Shown here in pieces: positions 1 to 7,832 of a stretch of DNA of 64,000 nt. Numbering within the stretch: the first letter of the stretch is position 1; every line of letters begins with the position of its first letter. Position numbers and translations under genes: made by a program. The stretch is from Paenibacillus sp. UNC451MF (GTDB lineage: Bacteria; Bacillota; Bacilli; Paenibacillales; NBRC-103111): NCBI RefSeq assembly GCF_000686845.1, contig NZ_KK366026.1:17357-81356 (forward strand), in the 5' to 3' direction. The notes beneath the pieces were generated by a model that had not been told where the DNA came from, ran no database searches, and was given only the letters and a program-made list of their open reading frames with translations.

Positions 1-1
1 T

Positions 2-1144
2 GAAATCAAGGACCGCTCGGCAGTATATGTGCTTAGCCTATCGGATGCTGCGCAAACAGAGCATGCCTTCGAAATTGATTTCTCCGAGATCAGTCTGTCA
101 CCGGTAACGGATCCAGGAACCGATAACGGCTCCGGTAAAGGAAGCTCCGGTCGCGGTGGCGGCGGCGGTGCAGCAGTCATAATCAAGCCACTGGCTGAAA
201 CACTTGAAGCTGGGAAGTATACCATCGATTATGCTCTATATTCCCGGGGAACAGCCCAGACTTCAGTTGCAGACCCATTCGTCAAGCATCCAGCCAAGCT
301 GGAAATTGCAGACGGCAAGAGCTACATCTTATGGACGGTATCAGGTAAAGAGGTTACCGGGCTAAAGGTGACGGATACGAGCGGTGCTTGGACCGATGCT
401 CAAGTTGTTGCAGCAAATGACAAACTGAATGAACAAACCGTACGATTCGAAATTCAGAATGCGCAAACCAAAGTTCTAACCCAGTTCAAATTGTCAGTTC
501 CCGACAAATACAATGGGGAATATGAGGCGGACATCGTATTTAACGAAGCCAGCATTCAACAAGACAAAAGCTCAACCGATATTCCAAGCCAACCTGATGG
601 GAACGCAGCCATCACGGATGTACAAAATCACTGGGCTCAAGCCTCCATCGAGCAAGCGGTAGCCTTGGGAATCGTAAACGGGTACGAAGACGGTACCTTC
701 CGTCCAGACTCGAATATCAACCGCGCAGAGTTTATTACGCTGCTGAACAAGGCTCTTAAGCTCGGACAAAGCTCTAACGAGCTCAGCTTTACCGATTCGG
801 CAACCATTCCTCAGTGGGTGAAACCGTATCTTTCACCGGTTGTAGAGGCAGGAATCATTACCGGGTATGAGGATGGCGCTTTCCGGGCTGATCGCCAAAT
901 CAGCCGGGCAGAATTGGCCGTCATTATCGTTCGAGGCATGAAACTGAAGGTGGATGCCGATGCCCGTGCCAGCTTCTCGGATGCGGACAGCATACCTCAA
1001 TGGGCGCAAGCAGAAGTAGCAGCTGCGCATAACCAGGGTATCATTAGCGGTCGCGATAACAATCGGTTCGAACCTACACAGAATGCAACGCGCGCTGAAG
1101 CCGTATATCTTATTTTGTCTCTTTACAAAGCAGCTCATCAATAA
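2..1144 (+). CDS. NEAT and SLH domain cell-surface protein (5' end outside window)
   Basis: The reading frame is open from the first complete codon, so this is the C-terminal part of a longer protein. It begins with what looks like the last strands of one NEAT domain, followed by a Gly/Ser-rich linker at about 115-175. A complete NEAT domain follows at about 195-560 and carries the Y-x3-Y haem motif (KYNGEY, tyrosine codons at 509 and 521). Three SLH repeats (about 605-1140) each have the NRAE/SRAE/TRAE-type signature and would anchor the protein to pyruvylated secondary wall polymer. Known NEAT proteins of the Isd type bind haem and pass it to an ABC importer; using SLH instead of a sortase signal fits Paenibacillaceae. 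Haem binding is inferred from the motif only. A hairpin terminator follows directly. Confidence 0.85.
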   Translation, partial: EIKDRSAVYVLSLSDAAQTEHAFEIDFSEISLSPVTDPGTDNGSGKGSSGRGGGGGAAVIIKPLAETLEAGKYTIDYALYSRGTAQTSVADPFVKHPAKLEIADGKSYILWTVSGKEVTGLKVTDTSGAWTDAQVVAANDKLNEQTVRFEIQNAQTKVLTQFKLSVPDKYNGEYEADIVFNEASIQQDKSSTDIPSQPDGNAAITDVQNHWAQASIEQAVALGIVNGYEDGTFRPDSNINRAEFITLLNKALKLGQSSNELSFTDSATIPQWVKPYLSPVVEAGIITGYEDGAFRADRQISRAELAVIIVRGMKLKVDADARASFSDADSIPQWAQAEVAAAHNQGIISGRDNNRFEPTQNATRAEAVYLILSLYKAAHQ

Positions 1145-1152
1145 AGAATGTT

Positions 1153-1197
1153 TAAGCCGGGCGGCCATCTAAGATGGCTTGCCCGGCTTATCTTTTT
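1153..1197 (+). terminator. Rho-independent terminator after the NEAT/SLH gene
   Basis: The arms AAGCCGGGC and GCCCGGCTT form a GC-rich stem that can be extended by CCATCT/AGATGG, and they are followed by a T-rich tract. It starts about 8 bases after the stop codon. Confidence 0.85.
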
Positions 1198-1292
1198 ACT
1201 CGTGCCTTATGTCCGTATCCACCATCTTGTTGAATACTTCAAATCCTGCTATCTTTAAAGCAAAAGATCATGAAATCGGAGAGACAAATAAT

Positions 1293-2075
1293 ATGAGCGA
1301 CATACTGACATTCTGGGGGACAGGCGATTCGATGGGAGTTCCACGGGTCTACTGCCCGTGTGATATATGTACGGAAGCCAGAACAACTGGACACAACAGA
1401 CGCTTCCGTTCTTCGGTAATGCTAAATGCAGGAGGGCATGAGCTATTAATCGACTGCGGACCGGATTGGAGAGCTCAGATGGAACGATCCGACAAAAGGT
1501 TCATTGAGCATGTGCTTATTACGCACGCTCATTTCGATCATATCGCAGGGCTGCCTGAGTGGGCCGATGCCTGCCGTTGGCTTGGACGCAAAGCCCATCT
1601 CTACGCTCCGCACGATGTGCTGCATACGATTACGCAGCAGTTTCCTTGGCTAGAACGCCATCTGAACCTCCATGATTGTATTCATGGCTTGACATGGGAG
1701 AACTGGCATATTACACCTTGGAAAGTGTGCCATGGCAAAAACGGCTTTTCCTACGCGTACAAGTTCACCCGGGCAGCTGCTTCTCCCTATCATTGGGTAT
1801 ACTGCTCCGATGCGATTAATTTGAATGCAGAAGAAAAAGCCCCCATGTTCGGACTGCAGCTGCTTGTTCTGGGAACAAATTTCTACAAAGAAGAGGCCGA
1901 GCTTAAGACCCGCTCCGTCTATGATATGGTGGAAGCGCTAGAGCTGCTTGAAGAGGTTCAGCCCAAACAGGTCCTGTTTACCCATATGTCACACGGAGTC
2001 GATGTACATCGCGACTATCGTCTGCCTTCTTTCATTACATTGGCACAGACCGGTATGCAGGTCCCGCTAGAATAG
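1293..2075 (+). CDS. PhnP-like MBL-fold metallohydrolase
   Basis: The 260-residue protein has the metallo-beta-lactamase signature T-H-A-H-F-D-H at residues 77-83 (H78, H80, D82, H83), which builds the dinuclear metal site. A Cys-rich segment near the N-terminus (YCPCDIC) resembles the structural zinc site of PhnP phosphodiesterases. PhnP-type enzymes hydrolyse cyclic phosphodiesters, but the substrate here is unknown. I chose the ATG at 1293 because GGAGAG lies about 8 bases upstream; longer versions would run into the preceding terminator. The protein is cytoplasmic with no signal peptide. It is a monocistronic gene with no phn neighbours, so a phosphonate role is not supported by context. 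Confidence 0.8.
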   Translation: MSDILTFWGTGDSMGVPRVYCPCDICTEARTTGHNRRFRSSVMLNAGGHELLIDCGPDWRAQMERSDKRFIEHVLITHAHFDHIAGLPEWADACRWLGRKAHLYAPHDVLHTITQQFPWLERHLNLHDCIHGLTWENWHITPWKVCHGKNGFSYAYKFTRAAASPYHWVYCSDAINLNAEEKAPMFGLQLLVLGTNFYKEEAELKTRSVYDMVEALELLEEVQPKQVLFTHMSHGVDVHRDYRLPSFITLAQTGMQVPLE

Positions 2076-2154
2076 GAATAAATGGCTTATCGCGAAGCAT
2101 GGCCTGCCCTAATGTGCTTATTAGTTAACCATGTCGTTCATTTATATAGCTAAT

Positions 2155-2186
2155 AAAAATAGCCTGCTCCCCCTACAAGGAAGCAG
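2155..2186 (-). terminator. Probable terminator of the DapA-like gene
   Basis: Read on the minus strand, CTGCTTCC pairs with GGGAGCAG (one G-U pair), followed after a few bases by ATTTTTATT. It sits just beyond the stop codon at 2194. Confidence 0.6.
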
Positions 2187-2193
2187 TCCTTGC

Positions 2194-3108
2194 TTATAGC
2201 TCCTTAATTATTCCCGCCAGCAGCTCCAGCTGCTCAACCTCCAATCGGTGATTCGGCTTGAAAGCAGACGCGTCTCTTGACCTGCAATACGTCGTTATGG
2301 GCAAACCCAGCTGTTGAAGATGAACCTTCGCATTCACTGGGTACATTTGCAGCTCAATAAAGGAAGCTACGGTTAGAAATGCCTGCAGCTTCTCTGCCCC
2401 CTTCTCATCGTTCTTCCACTCCTCTACAAGCTTTACATAGAGCGATGGATGAAAGTTAGCCATAACTCCGCTAAAGCCGGAGGCCCCTTGTCTTAACGAG
2501 GCAAGAAGCGTTGTCGAATTAGCGTTAAACAGCTTCAGTCCGCTCCCCGCGACCGCTTTCAGCTTATCGTTGATTTGCTCTGTATCGCAGCTTGTATCTT
2601 TCAGAAACAAGAATCTCCCGGAAGCAGCGCACCACTTCAACACCTGAGGTGAAAGAAGTCTTTTATATGGATAGGGACATTCATATAGACCAAATGCAGT
2701 ATCCGGTAGAGCATCCAGCAGCTTCTGAGCACGCTCAAGCCACACCTCTTCGGATTCATTCTCCTTGGCCAACCGATTCGTAACCAGAACGACTGCATCG
2801 ACTCCAGTCGAAGCGATCTGTGCCAGTTCGTGGATCTGCTCTTCCAGATCATCGGAGGTATGGCCGGAGGCTATGACTTGAATGCGCCCAGCGGCTTTTT
2901 CCTTTACGAAACGGGCAATTCGTACACGCTCCTCTAGTGTTAAGAAGAACATTTCGCTCGACTGACATACAGCAAACAAACCATGAACGCCTTGATCCAT
3001 ATACCACTCGATCAAAAGCTCCAGAGCTGCATAATCCACCTCGCCAGTCAACTTAAAGGGAGTAATCATCGTCGGCCAGACTCCATCCGAAATCGCCGCA
3101 GCTCTCAT
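2194..3108 (-). CDS. DapA/N-acetylneuraminate lyase family aldolase, atypical
   Basis: This 304-residue TIM-barrel protein belongs to the DHDPS/NAL class I aldolase family. The Schiff-base lysine is K170 (FLKDTS) and the catalytic tyrosine is Y142 (LYECPYP). The family motif that binds the pyruvate carboxylate, normally G-T-T-G-E or G-S-T-G-E, reads C-Q-S-S-E (residues 48-52), so the two Thr/Ser hydroxyls are kept as S50-S51 but the glycines are lost. It is therefore unlikely to be the biosynthetic DHDPS, and a canonical one lies at 56192. A catabolic keto-acid aldolase role is an inference from the nearby oxidoreductase, isomerase and sialidase-fold genes. The upstream region carries repeated palindromes that suggest tight regulation. 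Confidence 0.8.
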   Translation of the reverse strand: MRAAAISDGVWPTMITPFKLTGEVDYAALELLIEWYMDQGVHGLFAVCQSSEMFFLTLEERVRIARFVKEKAAGRIQVIASGHTSDDLEEQIHELAQIASTGVDAVVLVTNRLAKENESEEVWLERAQKLLDALPDTAFGLYECPYPYKRLLSPQVLKWCAASGRFLFLKDTSCDTEQINDKLKAVAGSGLKLFNANSTTLLASLRQGASGFSGVMANFHPSLYVKLVEEWKNDEKGAEKLQAFLTVASFIELQMYPVNAKVHLQQLGLPITTYCRSRDASAFKPNHRLEVEQLELLAGIIKEL

Positions 3109-3142
3109 CCCATCGCCTCATTCCCACTGTATTGATTCTCTA

Positions 3143-3203
3143 TATTAGAACATAATTCTAATACAATAACACAATTTGTTCCGTAATAAAGAACTATGTT
3201 CTT
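3143..3203. promoter_or_regulatory. Two copies of an AGAACATARTTCT palindromic operator
   Basis: An inverted repeat TATTAGAA-cataa-TTCTAATA lies at 3143-3163 and a perfect AAGAAC-tat-GTTCTT at 3189-3203. Their cores are the same sequence, AGAACATA(A/G)TTCT, once on each strand. Centres are 43 bp apart, close to four helical turns. They lie 35-95 bp upstream of the DapA-like gene. IclR-family regulators often bind such GAAC/GTTC dyads, and one is encoded at 3855, but the pairing is inference. Confidence 0.6.
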
Positions 3204-3206
3204 AAA

Positions 3207-3240
3207 TAATTGTAATATAGGATTCATGAGATTACAATTA
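3207..3240. repeat. 10-bp perfect inverted repeat in the intergenic region
   Basis: TAATTGTAAT at 3207-3216 is the exact reverse complement of ATTACAATTA at 3231-3240, with a 14-base spacer. It is AT-rich and has no T-run, so an operator is more likely than a terminator. It lies between the divergent DapA-like and lipoprotein genes. Confidence 0.5.
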
Positions 3241-3338
3241 TTTTTTCCAGATGACGGAAAAAATCTGTAACCTTCTCTGCTCTATTTACGTTATTCAATC
3301 AACATCATCAAATACCACTCAAAAGAGGGAGTATGGTT

Positions 3339-3836
3339 ATGAATCATAACGTCTTCAAAGGACTGTTCATCGGAATGATGCTAATCCTCGTTTGCCTCAT
3401 TGGCTGTAGTAAGGATGTGACCGGAGACGAACTAACTGCTTCGCAGTTTGTGAAGTCGCATGGCTATGCGGTAACTGAAAGCAGCGGCCCAGTTCATACC
3501 TACGAGCTGAACAAAAGCAAGCTGTACGGCAGCCCGGAAGCAACGCCCTATATGCAAATGTGGGCGGTTCAAGCTTCGGAGCCTGACCGCTATTTCGGGC
3601 AGCAATTGACAATATATCGTTTCACAGTTAAAAACCATCCTCTTGAACCCATCTACAAAAAAAGGACCCATGTTTATATTATGATGTCGGAAGGCAAGGT
3701 GATCGGAGGATATTCATTTCCAGATGCCGATTTGGCGGGAGCCGTCTACTCCTTAGACGGTAGAACACTAGAAGAAGTCACGGGGATGAGCTATGCGGAC
3801 TGGTTGGAAAAGTGGAAAAGGAAGTACTCGGAGTGA
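3339..3836 (+). CDS. Small lipoprotein of unknown function
   Basis: The 165-residue product has a lipoprotein signal peptide with lipobox LIGC (C23), so it should be lipidated and held on the outer face of the membrane. The mature part is mixed alpha/beta with an aromatic-rich C-terminus (SYADWLEKW). I do not recognise a family. An upstream in-frame ATG at 3333 is only two bases from AGAGGGA; the ATG at 3339 has a normal 8-base spacing and is preferred. It is monocistronic and converges with the IclR gene across only 18 bases. Confidence 0.75.
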   Translation: MNHNVFKGLFIGMMLILVCLIGCSKDVTGDELTASQFVKSHGYAVTESSGPVHTYELNKSKLYGSPEATPYMQMWAVQASEPDRYFGQQLTIYRFTVKNHPLEPIYKKRTHVYIMMSEGKVIGGYSFPDADLAGAVYSLDGRTLEEVTGMSYADWLEKWKRKYSE

Positions 3837-3854
3837 CTCCCTCCCCCTGTTGCG

Positions 3855-4607
3855 TTACAATTTCCCTTCAATTGACCGGACGGCTTCGCCTAGCTTCACC
3901 GCGTATTCCTTAATCTTATCCTCTTCGAAGCGCAGCGAGGGTCCGGAAATACTGATACCGGCGACGACCTGCCGCTTCGTGTTAAGAATGGGCATCCCGA
4001 TGCACTTGATCCCGAATTCATGCTCCATGTTATCGATAGAGTATCCACGCAGACGGATCGCTGCCAGCTCTTCCTTTAATTTTTCAGGATCAGTCAAGGT
4101 ATTATCCGTATGTTGCTTTAAGCCTCTTGCCACAACGGTATGGAGGACTTCCTCCGGCAAGAACGCAAGCATCGCTTTCCCGATCCCCGTGCAGTACATC
4201 GGGGCTTTGACACCAAGCATTGATCTTGTGGAGAGCTGGCTTTTGGGCGAGGAGGAATCAAGGTAAATAACCTCTCCTTCACTCGGTGTTCCCAAGTAGA
4301 CGGTCTCATTGGTAAAATCAGCAAGCTCCTGCATGAAAGGCAGCATGATTTGGCGAATATTCATACGGCTTGAGATGACATGGCCAAGCTCAAGAATTTT
4401 CATCCCCAGCCTGTACTTCTCGTTATCCGGATTCTGCTCCAAATAACCTGCCTTCACAAACGTATCTACGATATTGTGCACATTGCTTTTATACAATCCA
4501 AGCATCTCGCTGATCTCGGTAATTCCCAATTCCGGCTGATTCACGGTAAAGCAGTCCATGATGCGAAGCGCTTTATATAAGGATTTCACTTTGATTTCTT
4601 CCGACAC
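3855..4607 (-). CDS. IclR family transcriptional regulator
   Basis: The product is 250 residues with an N-terminal winged HTH (about 8-65; LGITEISEMLGLYKSNVHNI) and a C-terminal IclR effector domain (YCTGIGKAMLAF; ISISGPSLRF). IclR proteins usually bind small carboxylic acids or sugar acids and repress or activate catabolic operons. The GTG start at 4607 has GAGG eight bases upstream; the frame is open 26 codons further to a GTG at 4685, which has no ribosome binding site. It lies between the DapA-like gene and the isomerase/oxidoreductase operon, which are its likely targets. Confidence 0.85.
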   Translation of the reverse strand: MSEEIKVKSLYKALRIMDCFTVNQPELGITEISEMLGLYKSNVHNIVDTFVKAGYLEQNPDNEKYRLGMKILELGHVISSRMNIRQIMLPFMQELADFTNETVYLGTPSEGEVIYLDSSSPKSQLSTRSMLGVKAPMYCTGIGKAMLAFLPEEVLHTVVARGLKQHTDNTLTDPEKLKEELAAIRLRGYSIDNMEHEFGIKCIGMPILNTKRQVVAGISISGPSLRFEEDKIKEYAVKLGEAVRSIEGKL

Positions 4608-4736
4608 ACTACCGACCTCATTATCAAATAAAGTGAGGGCTTCAGCCCTGTTCCCTATCCGGTAACAAGGTTCTGAAACTCTCACTTTAGTGTAATGGTT
4701 CTTATTCTTTTTTACAATATGCCGAGCCGTATTCCC

Positions 4737-5594
4737 TTATACTTCACTCCATAATCTGCGAACCGTTTCCAAGCCAAGCTTCGAGCCTGTATAGCAATCC
4801 TCCATGCCTTCGAACTCCACCGAAATATATCCGTCATATCCGGAATTCTTGACGACGGTAAGCACCTGACGCATATCGATATCACCATGACCAACGATAG
4901 CTCCACGCAGATGGTTGCCGCTTGCCGTTGGGAACCATCCGGTTCCCGGGTTCAGACTTGCAGGACGAAGGTAGAAATCTTTGACATGCACCATAGAAGC
5001 GTAGGAAATGTTTTTCTTCACAGCTGCAACGGAATTCTCATCCGCACACATGAAGTTACCGACATCCAGCGTCGTCCGGAAATTCGGACGGTCTACCGCA
5101 TGGATCAATGCTTGAACCCTATCGCTCGCCTGGATGTAGTAGCCGTGATTCTCAACGCTCGTCACAATATTAAACTGTGCCGCATAATCGGCAACTTGTC
5201 TGCAAGCCGAAGCGAGCTTCTCCAAGTCTTCCTGGAAGCGGATCATAGAGGTATCCTTGCGGGACGCTACGTCATGGCGCATCCGTTTGACCCCGAGACG
5301 ATGTGCAATATCGACCTCACGCTTGACGCGCTCAATCTCATTCTCATACTGTTTTTCAGTTTCGGTAATAAAGTTGGCCCCGATCGCATAGTTGGATACA
5401 TCGATCCCGACCGCTGCCGCTTTATTCCGGATAGCATCAATCAGCTCCGGATTTTCCGTTAGATTAAAGCCGATAGGAACGATCTCTACATGCTCCCCGC
5501 CGTTCTCAGCGATCCAATCGATAGCACCGAGAATATCCAATTCTTGCGATCTGATTGCGCGCACCAAGCTATAAGAGCTTAATCCAAGCTTCAT
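4737..5594 (-). CDS. Sugar phosphate isomerase/epimerase family protein
   Basis: The 285-residue protein has the AP-endonuclease-2/xylose-isomerase-like TIM barrel, starting MKLGLSSYSL and with late-strand motifs VENHGYY, TTLDVGNFM and VHVKDFYL that supply metal ligands (Glu, Asp, His). Members isomerise or epimerise keto sugars, inositols or their oxidised forms. AGGAGG lies 10 bases before the ATG. It is the second gene of an operon, 21 bases after the Gfo/Idh/MocA gene, a very common pairing for oxidising and then epimerising a sugar. The exact substrate cannot be read from the sequence. Confidence 0.82.
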   Translation of the reverse strand: MKLGLSSYSLVRAIRSQELDILGAIDWIAENGGEHVEIVPIGFNLTENPELIDAIRNKAAAVGIDVSNYAIGANFITETEKQYENEIERVKREVDIAHRLGVKRMRHDVASRKDTSMIRFQEDLEKLASACRQVADYAAQFNIVTSVENHGYYIQASDRVQALIHAVDRPNFRTTLDVGNFMCADENSVAAVKKNISYASMVHVKDFYLRPASLNPGTGWFPTASGNHLRGAIVGHGDIDMRQVLTVVKNSGYDGYISVEFEGMEDCYTGSKLGLETVRRLWSEV

Positions 5595-5615
5595 AACTGC
5601 TGATCCTCCTATCGG

Positions 5616-6680
5616 TTATTCGTAACGAACTTCACGGCCCGTCTCAGCCGATTCGTAAATACCGCACAAAATTTTCATCAATTCCACGCCGTCCTCTACT
5701 GGACTGATCGGCTCGACGCCTGTCGTGCAGCTTTCAATGAAACAACGAATTTCATTTTGGAAGGCCGCCGTAACATTAAGCCCCTTCTGGTCCGTTTGCG
5801 GTGTGATGTTCAAGATCGTATCATGCTTCTCCGAGACGAGAGCCAGAGCTGGCTCCAGCTCCAATCCGCCCTTATCTCCGAACAGCTTGACTACGGTTTC
5901 GTCCTGCTTCGCATGCAGCGTAAAGCTCACATCGACCATTAAGGAGGCTCCGTTATCAAAACGGACGAGTGCATTAGCCATATCCTCGACGGAATTTTGG
6001 CTTGCGTCATAATCGGCTGCTTTATAGAACGACAGGTTTTTCACGTTGCCGCGGTTTCCAAGCTTTTTGTAAGTGTTACCGGTGACAGAAACAACTTTAG
6101 GACGCCCCATCAAATACCAGCAAATATCGATAACATGGACTCCGATATCAATCAACGGTCCGCCGCCTGAACGTTCTTTGTCAGCGAACCAGCCTCCCGG
6201 ATTGCCCAATCGGCGTATGCAAGAAGCTTTGGCATAATAAATATCGCCGAATTCACCATTCTCCACGAACTTCTTCACCAGCTGCGCATTGGCATCGTAA
6301 CGACGGACGAAGCCAACCTGAAGCACCTTGCCAGAATCGCGAACCGCCTGCTGAACGTTAAGCGCTTCCTCCACCGTACGGCATAGCGGTTTCTCTACTA
6401 GTACATGCTTACCAGCCTTCAGCGCGGCAATGCTAATCTCAGCATGAGTATTGTTCCAAGTGCAGATGCTAACAGCATCGATAGAGGGATCAGCCAACAG
6501 CTGATGATAATCTTCATATACTTGTGAGGCGCCGTATTTATCCGCTTTCTCCTGTGCCCTTGCCCGATTCAAATCACAAACAGCAGCAATTTTCACCGTT
6601 TGCCCCAGCTTTTGGTACGCCTGAAGGTGTAAATCCGAGATCGATCCTGCTCCGATAATTCCTATGTTCAGCTTGTTCAA
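5616..6680 (-). CDS. Gfo/Idh/MocA family NAD(P)-dependent oxidoreductase
   Basis: The 354-residue product has an N-terminal Rossmann fold (GIIGAGSISDLH, residues 7-18) and the family signature VEKPLCR with the conserved E-K-P, then the C-terminal alpha/beta domain (GGPLIDIGVHVIDICWYLMG) holding the catalytic His. Such enzymes oxidise or reduce sugar hydroxyls with NAD(P). The start codon is TTG at 6680, with GGAGG 11 bases upstream and no better alternative. It is the first gene of an operon with the TIM-barrel protein and is divergent from an AraC regulator (101-base gap), the probable controller. Confidence 0.87.
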   Translation of the reverse strand: MNKLNIGIIGAGSISDLHLQAYQKLGQTVKIAAVCDLNRARAQEKADKYGASQVYEDYHQLLADPSIDAVSICTWNNTHAEISIAALKAGKHVLVEKPLCRTVEEALNVQQAVRDSGKVLQVGFVRRYDANAQLVKKFVENGEFGDIYYAKASCIRRLGNPGGWFADKERSGGGPLIDIGVHVIDICWYLMGRPKVVSVTGNTYKKLGNRGNVKNLSFYKAADYDASQNSVEDMANALVRFDNGASLMVDVSFTLHAKQDETVVKLFGDKGGLELEPALALVSEKHDTILNITPQTDQKGLNVTAAFQNEIRCFIESCTTGVEPISPVEDGVELMKILCGIYESAETGREVRYE

Positions 6681-6781
6681 TTTGAATCCGTCCTCCCTTA
6701 AGTCGGTTTGATCGTTGAGCTATTGATGAATGCACTATATACTCAAATTATCACGTATCCAACAAAGAAGGAATGTATGCC

Positions 6782-7630
6782 ATGATCAGTTACATGGACT
6801 ATAAGATCAGTCGACAACCTATTCGGATCGTTGATCTGATGGTGGATAAAAGCATATTGAAGGTGCAATCGCTAAGGGTCATCAACGTCGGTCACATTCC
6901 GGCCAGAATACACTACCGAAGCCATGCCCGTTTTACCTACTGGGCGGTCGTTTATATATCCAAAGGCTCAGGGACCTACCAGGTGAATAACGGGGAAAAG
7001 CAGAAGGTAAAACAAGGGAGTTTTTTCCTTTTATACCCTGGCGCTGTGTTTCATTACGGCCCCGGAGAAAATGAGTTCTGGGATGAGCATTATTTTACGA
7101 TCGAGGGGCCGCGCATTCAAGAATGGCTTGGGACCTGGCTTACCGATCCAGGTAAGGTAAAGCAAACAGAAGAAGAACAGCTGACGCGGATTAATCGTAT
7201 CTTCATGCTGATGGAAAGCGGAATTCCAAGCAATATCGACAGAGCTGCACTATCGGTCGAAGCGATGCTGCTTGAATTCGTTATGAGCTCAGAGTCCGTG
7301 CCTAAAATCACGAAAGCGGAAAATGCACTCGCGCTGATCGAAGCGATAGCCGACTATATTTACAGCCCCTTCGATCCCAGACAGCTATGTGAACAGCACC
7401 ACATTTCATTTCCGACGCTTAGGCGAACCGTAAGTAAATATACCGGCTATCCACTGAACGAGTACGTACACCGCTTGAAGATGGCCGAAGCTAAGAATAT
7501 ACTCCTCAATACCGATCAATCGTTGAAGGAAATTGCATCCGCATTGGGGTACCAGGACGTATTTTATTTTTCTCGGCTGTTCAAAAAAATCGTCGGCGTG
7601 TCACCCAAGCTATTCCGCAGTACGATGTGA
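6782..7630 (+). CDS. AraC family transcriptional regulator
   Basis: The 282-residue protein has an N-terminal cupin sensor domain (VVYISKGSGTYQVNNGE; FFLLYPGAVFHYGP) and two C-terminal HTH motifs, including the signature KEIASALGYQDVFYFSRLFKK. I prefer the ATG at 6782, about 9 bases after AAGAAGGA; an ATG at 6773 directly abuts that sequence. It is divergent from the Gfo/Idh operon and upstream of the sialidase-fold gene, so it probably activates one or both in response to a sugar. Confidence 0.87.
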   Translation: MISYMDYKISRQPIRIVDLMVDKSILKVQSLRVINVGHIPARIHYRSHARFTYWAVVYISKGSGTYQVNNGEKQKVKQGSFFLLYPGAVFHYGPGENEFWDEHYFTIEGPRIQEWLGTWLTDPGKVKQTEEEQLTRINRIFMLMESGIPSNIDRAALSVEAMLLEFVMSSESVPKITKAENALALIEAIADYIYSPFDPRQLCEQHHISFPTLRRTVSKYTGYPLNEYVHRLKMAEAKNILLNTDQSLKEIASALGYQDVFYFSRLFKKIVGVSPKLFRSTM

Positions 7631-7832
7631 TAGGGTGATTCAAATCGTTGGAAAAGAGTAAAAAAAGTATTGATATATCAGAAACAATCCCTTACTATAC
7701 AGATAGATGGTTTTTTTGAACGACATTCTCTATTACAGAACACAATGCTACTTATGTATTCTTTTCTCTTTTTTTCAACTTTATATAGAATATCGTTCTT
7801 TAATAAGGAACACATACAAAGGAGGAATAGAA

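Noticed and set aside
3793..4266. A 157-codon plus-strand frame opposite the IclR gene
   Set aside because: It overlaps the end of the lipoprotein gene and is antisense to a clear IclR domain; its composition is shadow-like.
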